Source: CAYFJO01 sp964343305 (GTDB taxonomy: Bacteria; Planctomycetota; Planctomycetia; Pirellulales; Pirellulaceae). From it: DNA of 5,955 bases. Shown one piece after another: positions 5,490 through 5,955 of the stretch. The stretch lies in NCBI GenBank assembly GCA_964343305.1, contig CAYFJO010000604.1, positions 1 to 5,955 of the forward strand, given 5' to 3'. Under the pieces are notes generated by a model. That model was not told where the DNA came from and made no database searches. It was given only the letters and a program-made list of their open reading frames with translations. Each line of letters starts with the position of its first letter. Position 1 is the first letter of the stretch. The translations under genes and the position numbers were made by a program.

Positions 5490-5955
5490 ATGAGTTTATC
5501 CCGGCGTGAATTCTTAAAAGCCGGTCTATTGGCCGGCAGTGGCGCTGCCATCGGGTCCGGTGTGAAGCTGTGGGCCTTCGAACCGGTGGACGTAGCCAAT
5601 CCTCTCGCCGCGTACCCTAACCGGGACTGGGAGAAGACCTACCGCGATCAGTACAGCTACGATTCCACTTTCTCCTGGGTTTGCTCCCCCAACGACACCC
5701 ACTCCTGCCGCTGCTTGGCCTATGTCCGCAACGGCGTCATCATCCGCCTGGGTTCGGAGTACAACTACGAGAAATACGCCGACCTCTACGGCAACCATGC
5801 TAGCCACGCCTGGAACCCCCGCCAGTGTTCCAAGGGCTACACCTTCCACCGGATCGTTTATGGGCCCTATCGGATCAAACACCCCATGGTCCGCAAAGGC
5901 TGGAAGCAGTGGGCCGACGACGGATTCCCCTATCTCACCCCCGAGCTGCGCACCA
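5490..5955 (+). CDS. Tat-exported molybdopterin oxidoreductase catalytic subunit, type II DMSO reductase family (5' part only)
   Basis: The first 155 codons are present and the gene runs off the right edge without a stop; family members are usually around 900-1,250 residues. The N-terminus has a Tat signal, SRREFLK at 4-10, then a weakly hydrophobic Ala/Gly stretch to about residue 30. The enzyme should be folded with its cofactor in the cytoplasm and then exported. From residue 47 the sequence resembles the start of NarG/NxrA-type alpha subunits, with YVRNGVIIRL at 78-87, WNPRQCSKGYTF at 108-119 and YGPYRIKHPMVRKGW at 124-138. The last two match the NarG region EPRGCPRGAS...NRLKYPMMRKR. The ligands of the N-terminal 4Fe-4S cluster appear to be C65-x3-D69-x3-C73 and C113, where NarG has His, Cys, Cys, Cys; C75 is an additional nearby cysteine. 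The molybdenum ligand and substrate pocket lie outside the window, so nitrite, nitrate or another substrate cannot be assigned. Third-position GC, counted by hand, rises from about 64% in codons 1-44 to about 85% in 45-155. Confidence 0.93.
   Translation, partial: MSLSRREFLKAGLLAGSGAAIGSGVKLWAFEPVDVANPLAAYPNRDWEKTYRDQYSYDSTFSWVCSPNDTHSCRCLAYVRNGVIIRLGSEYNYEKYADLYGNHASHAWNPRQCSKGYTFHRIVYGPYRIKHPMVRKGWKQWADDGFPYLTPELRT

Noticed and set aside
5526..5882. 118-codon minus-strand open frame rich in Val, Gly and Ala
   Set aside because: It is the mirror of the molybdoenzyme coding sequence, whose C-ending codons favour long antisense frames. The plus strand has a Tat motif, ligands and a strong ribosome binding site.

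Overview
The window looks like a chromosomal segment of a planctomycete, probably of the Pirellulales type. This rests on recognition, not on a search. The grounds are an exported PQQ-like propeller protein whose mature end reads DDWPQWRGPGRDG, a very common planctomycete arrangement; a cadherin-repeat fragment of the sort found in giant planctomycete surface proteins; short intergenic repeats I associate with these genomes; and a multiheme lipoprotein followed by a Tat-exported molybdoenzyme. No tRNA, rRNA, CRISPR array, transposase or replication origin was seen.

Layout. Positions 1-218 are a leader with a possible extended -10 promoter. Positions 219-1562 (+) encode an exported PQQ-like beta-propeller protein. 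It converges, with a 9-base gap, on a DUF368/PopT-type undecaprenyl-phosphate translocase on the minus strand (1572-2582, GTG start). Positions 2583-2962 hold no credible gene, only a repeat patch rich in ATCCGAAA-like words. Positions 2963-3297 carry a decayed cadherin-domain fragment whose likely continuation lies in another frame. Positions 3298-3768 are non-coding but structured: a composite inverted repeat (3426-3492), a short tandem repeat, two further dyads, a 16-base palindrome and a strong sigma-54-type promoter (3690-3706).

The promoter sits just upstream of the most interesting unit. A lipoprotein (3769-5469) joins two cytochrome c domains to a C-terminal ethylbenzene-dehydrogenase-like heme b domain. 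Twenty bases later begins the catalytic subunit of a type II DMSO-reductase-family molybdoenzyme (5490 to the window end, incomplete). Together they look like the gamma-like and alpha subunits of a periplasmic respiratory oxidoreductase. An iron-sulfur beta subunit would be expected beyond the right edge. The substrate cannot be told from this window. The visible N-terminus of the alpha subunit resembles, from memory, the nitrite oxidoreductase/nitrate reductase branch. The PQQ-like protein and PopT show no evident link to this system.
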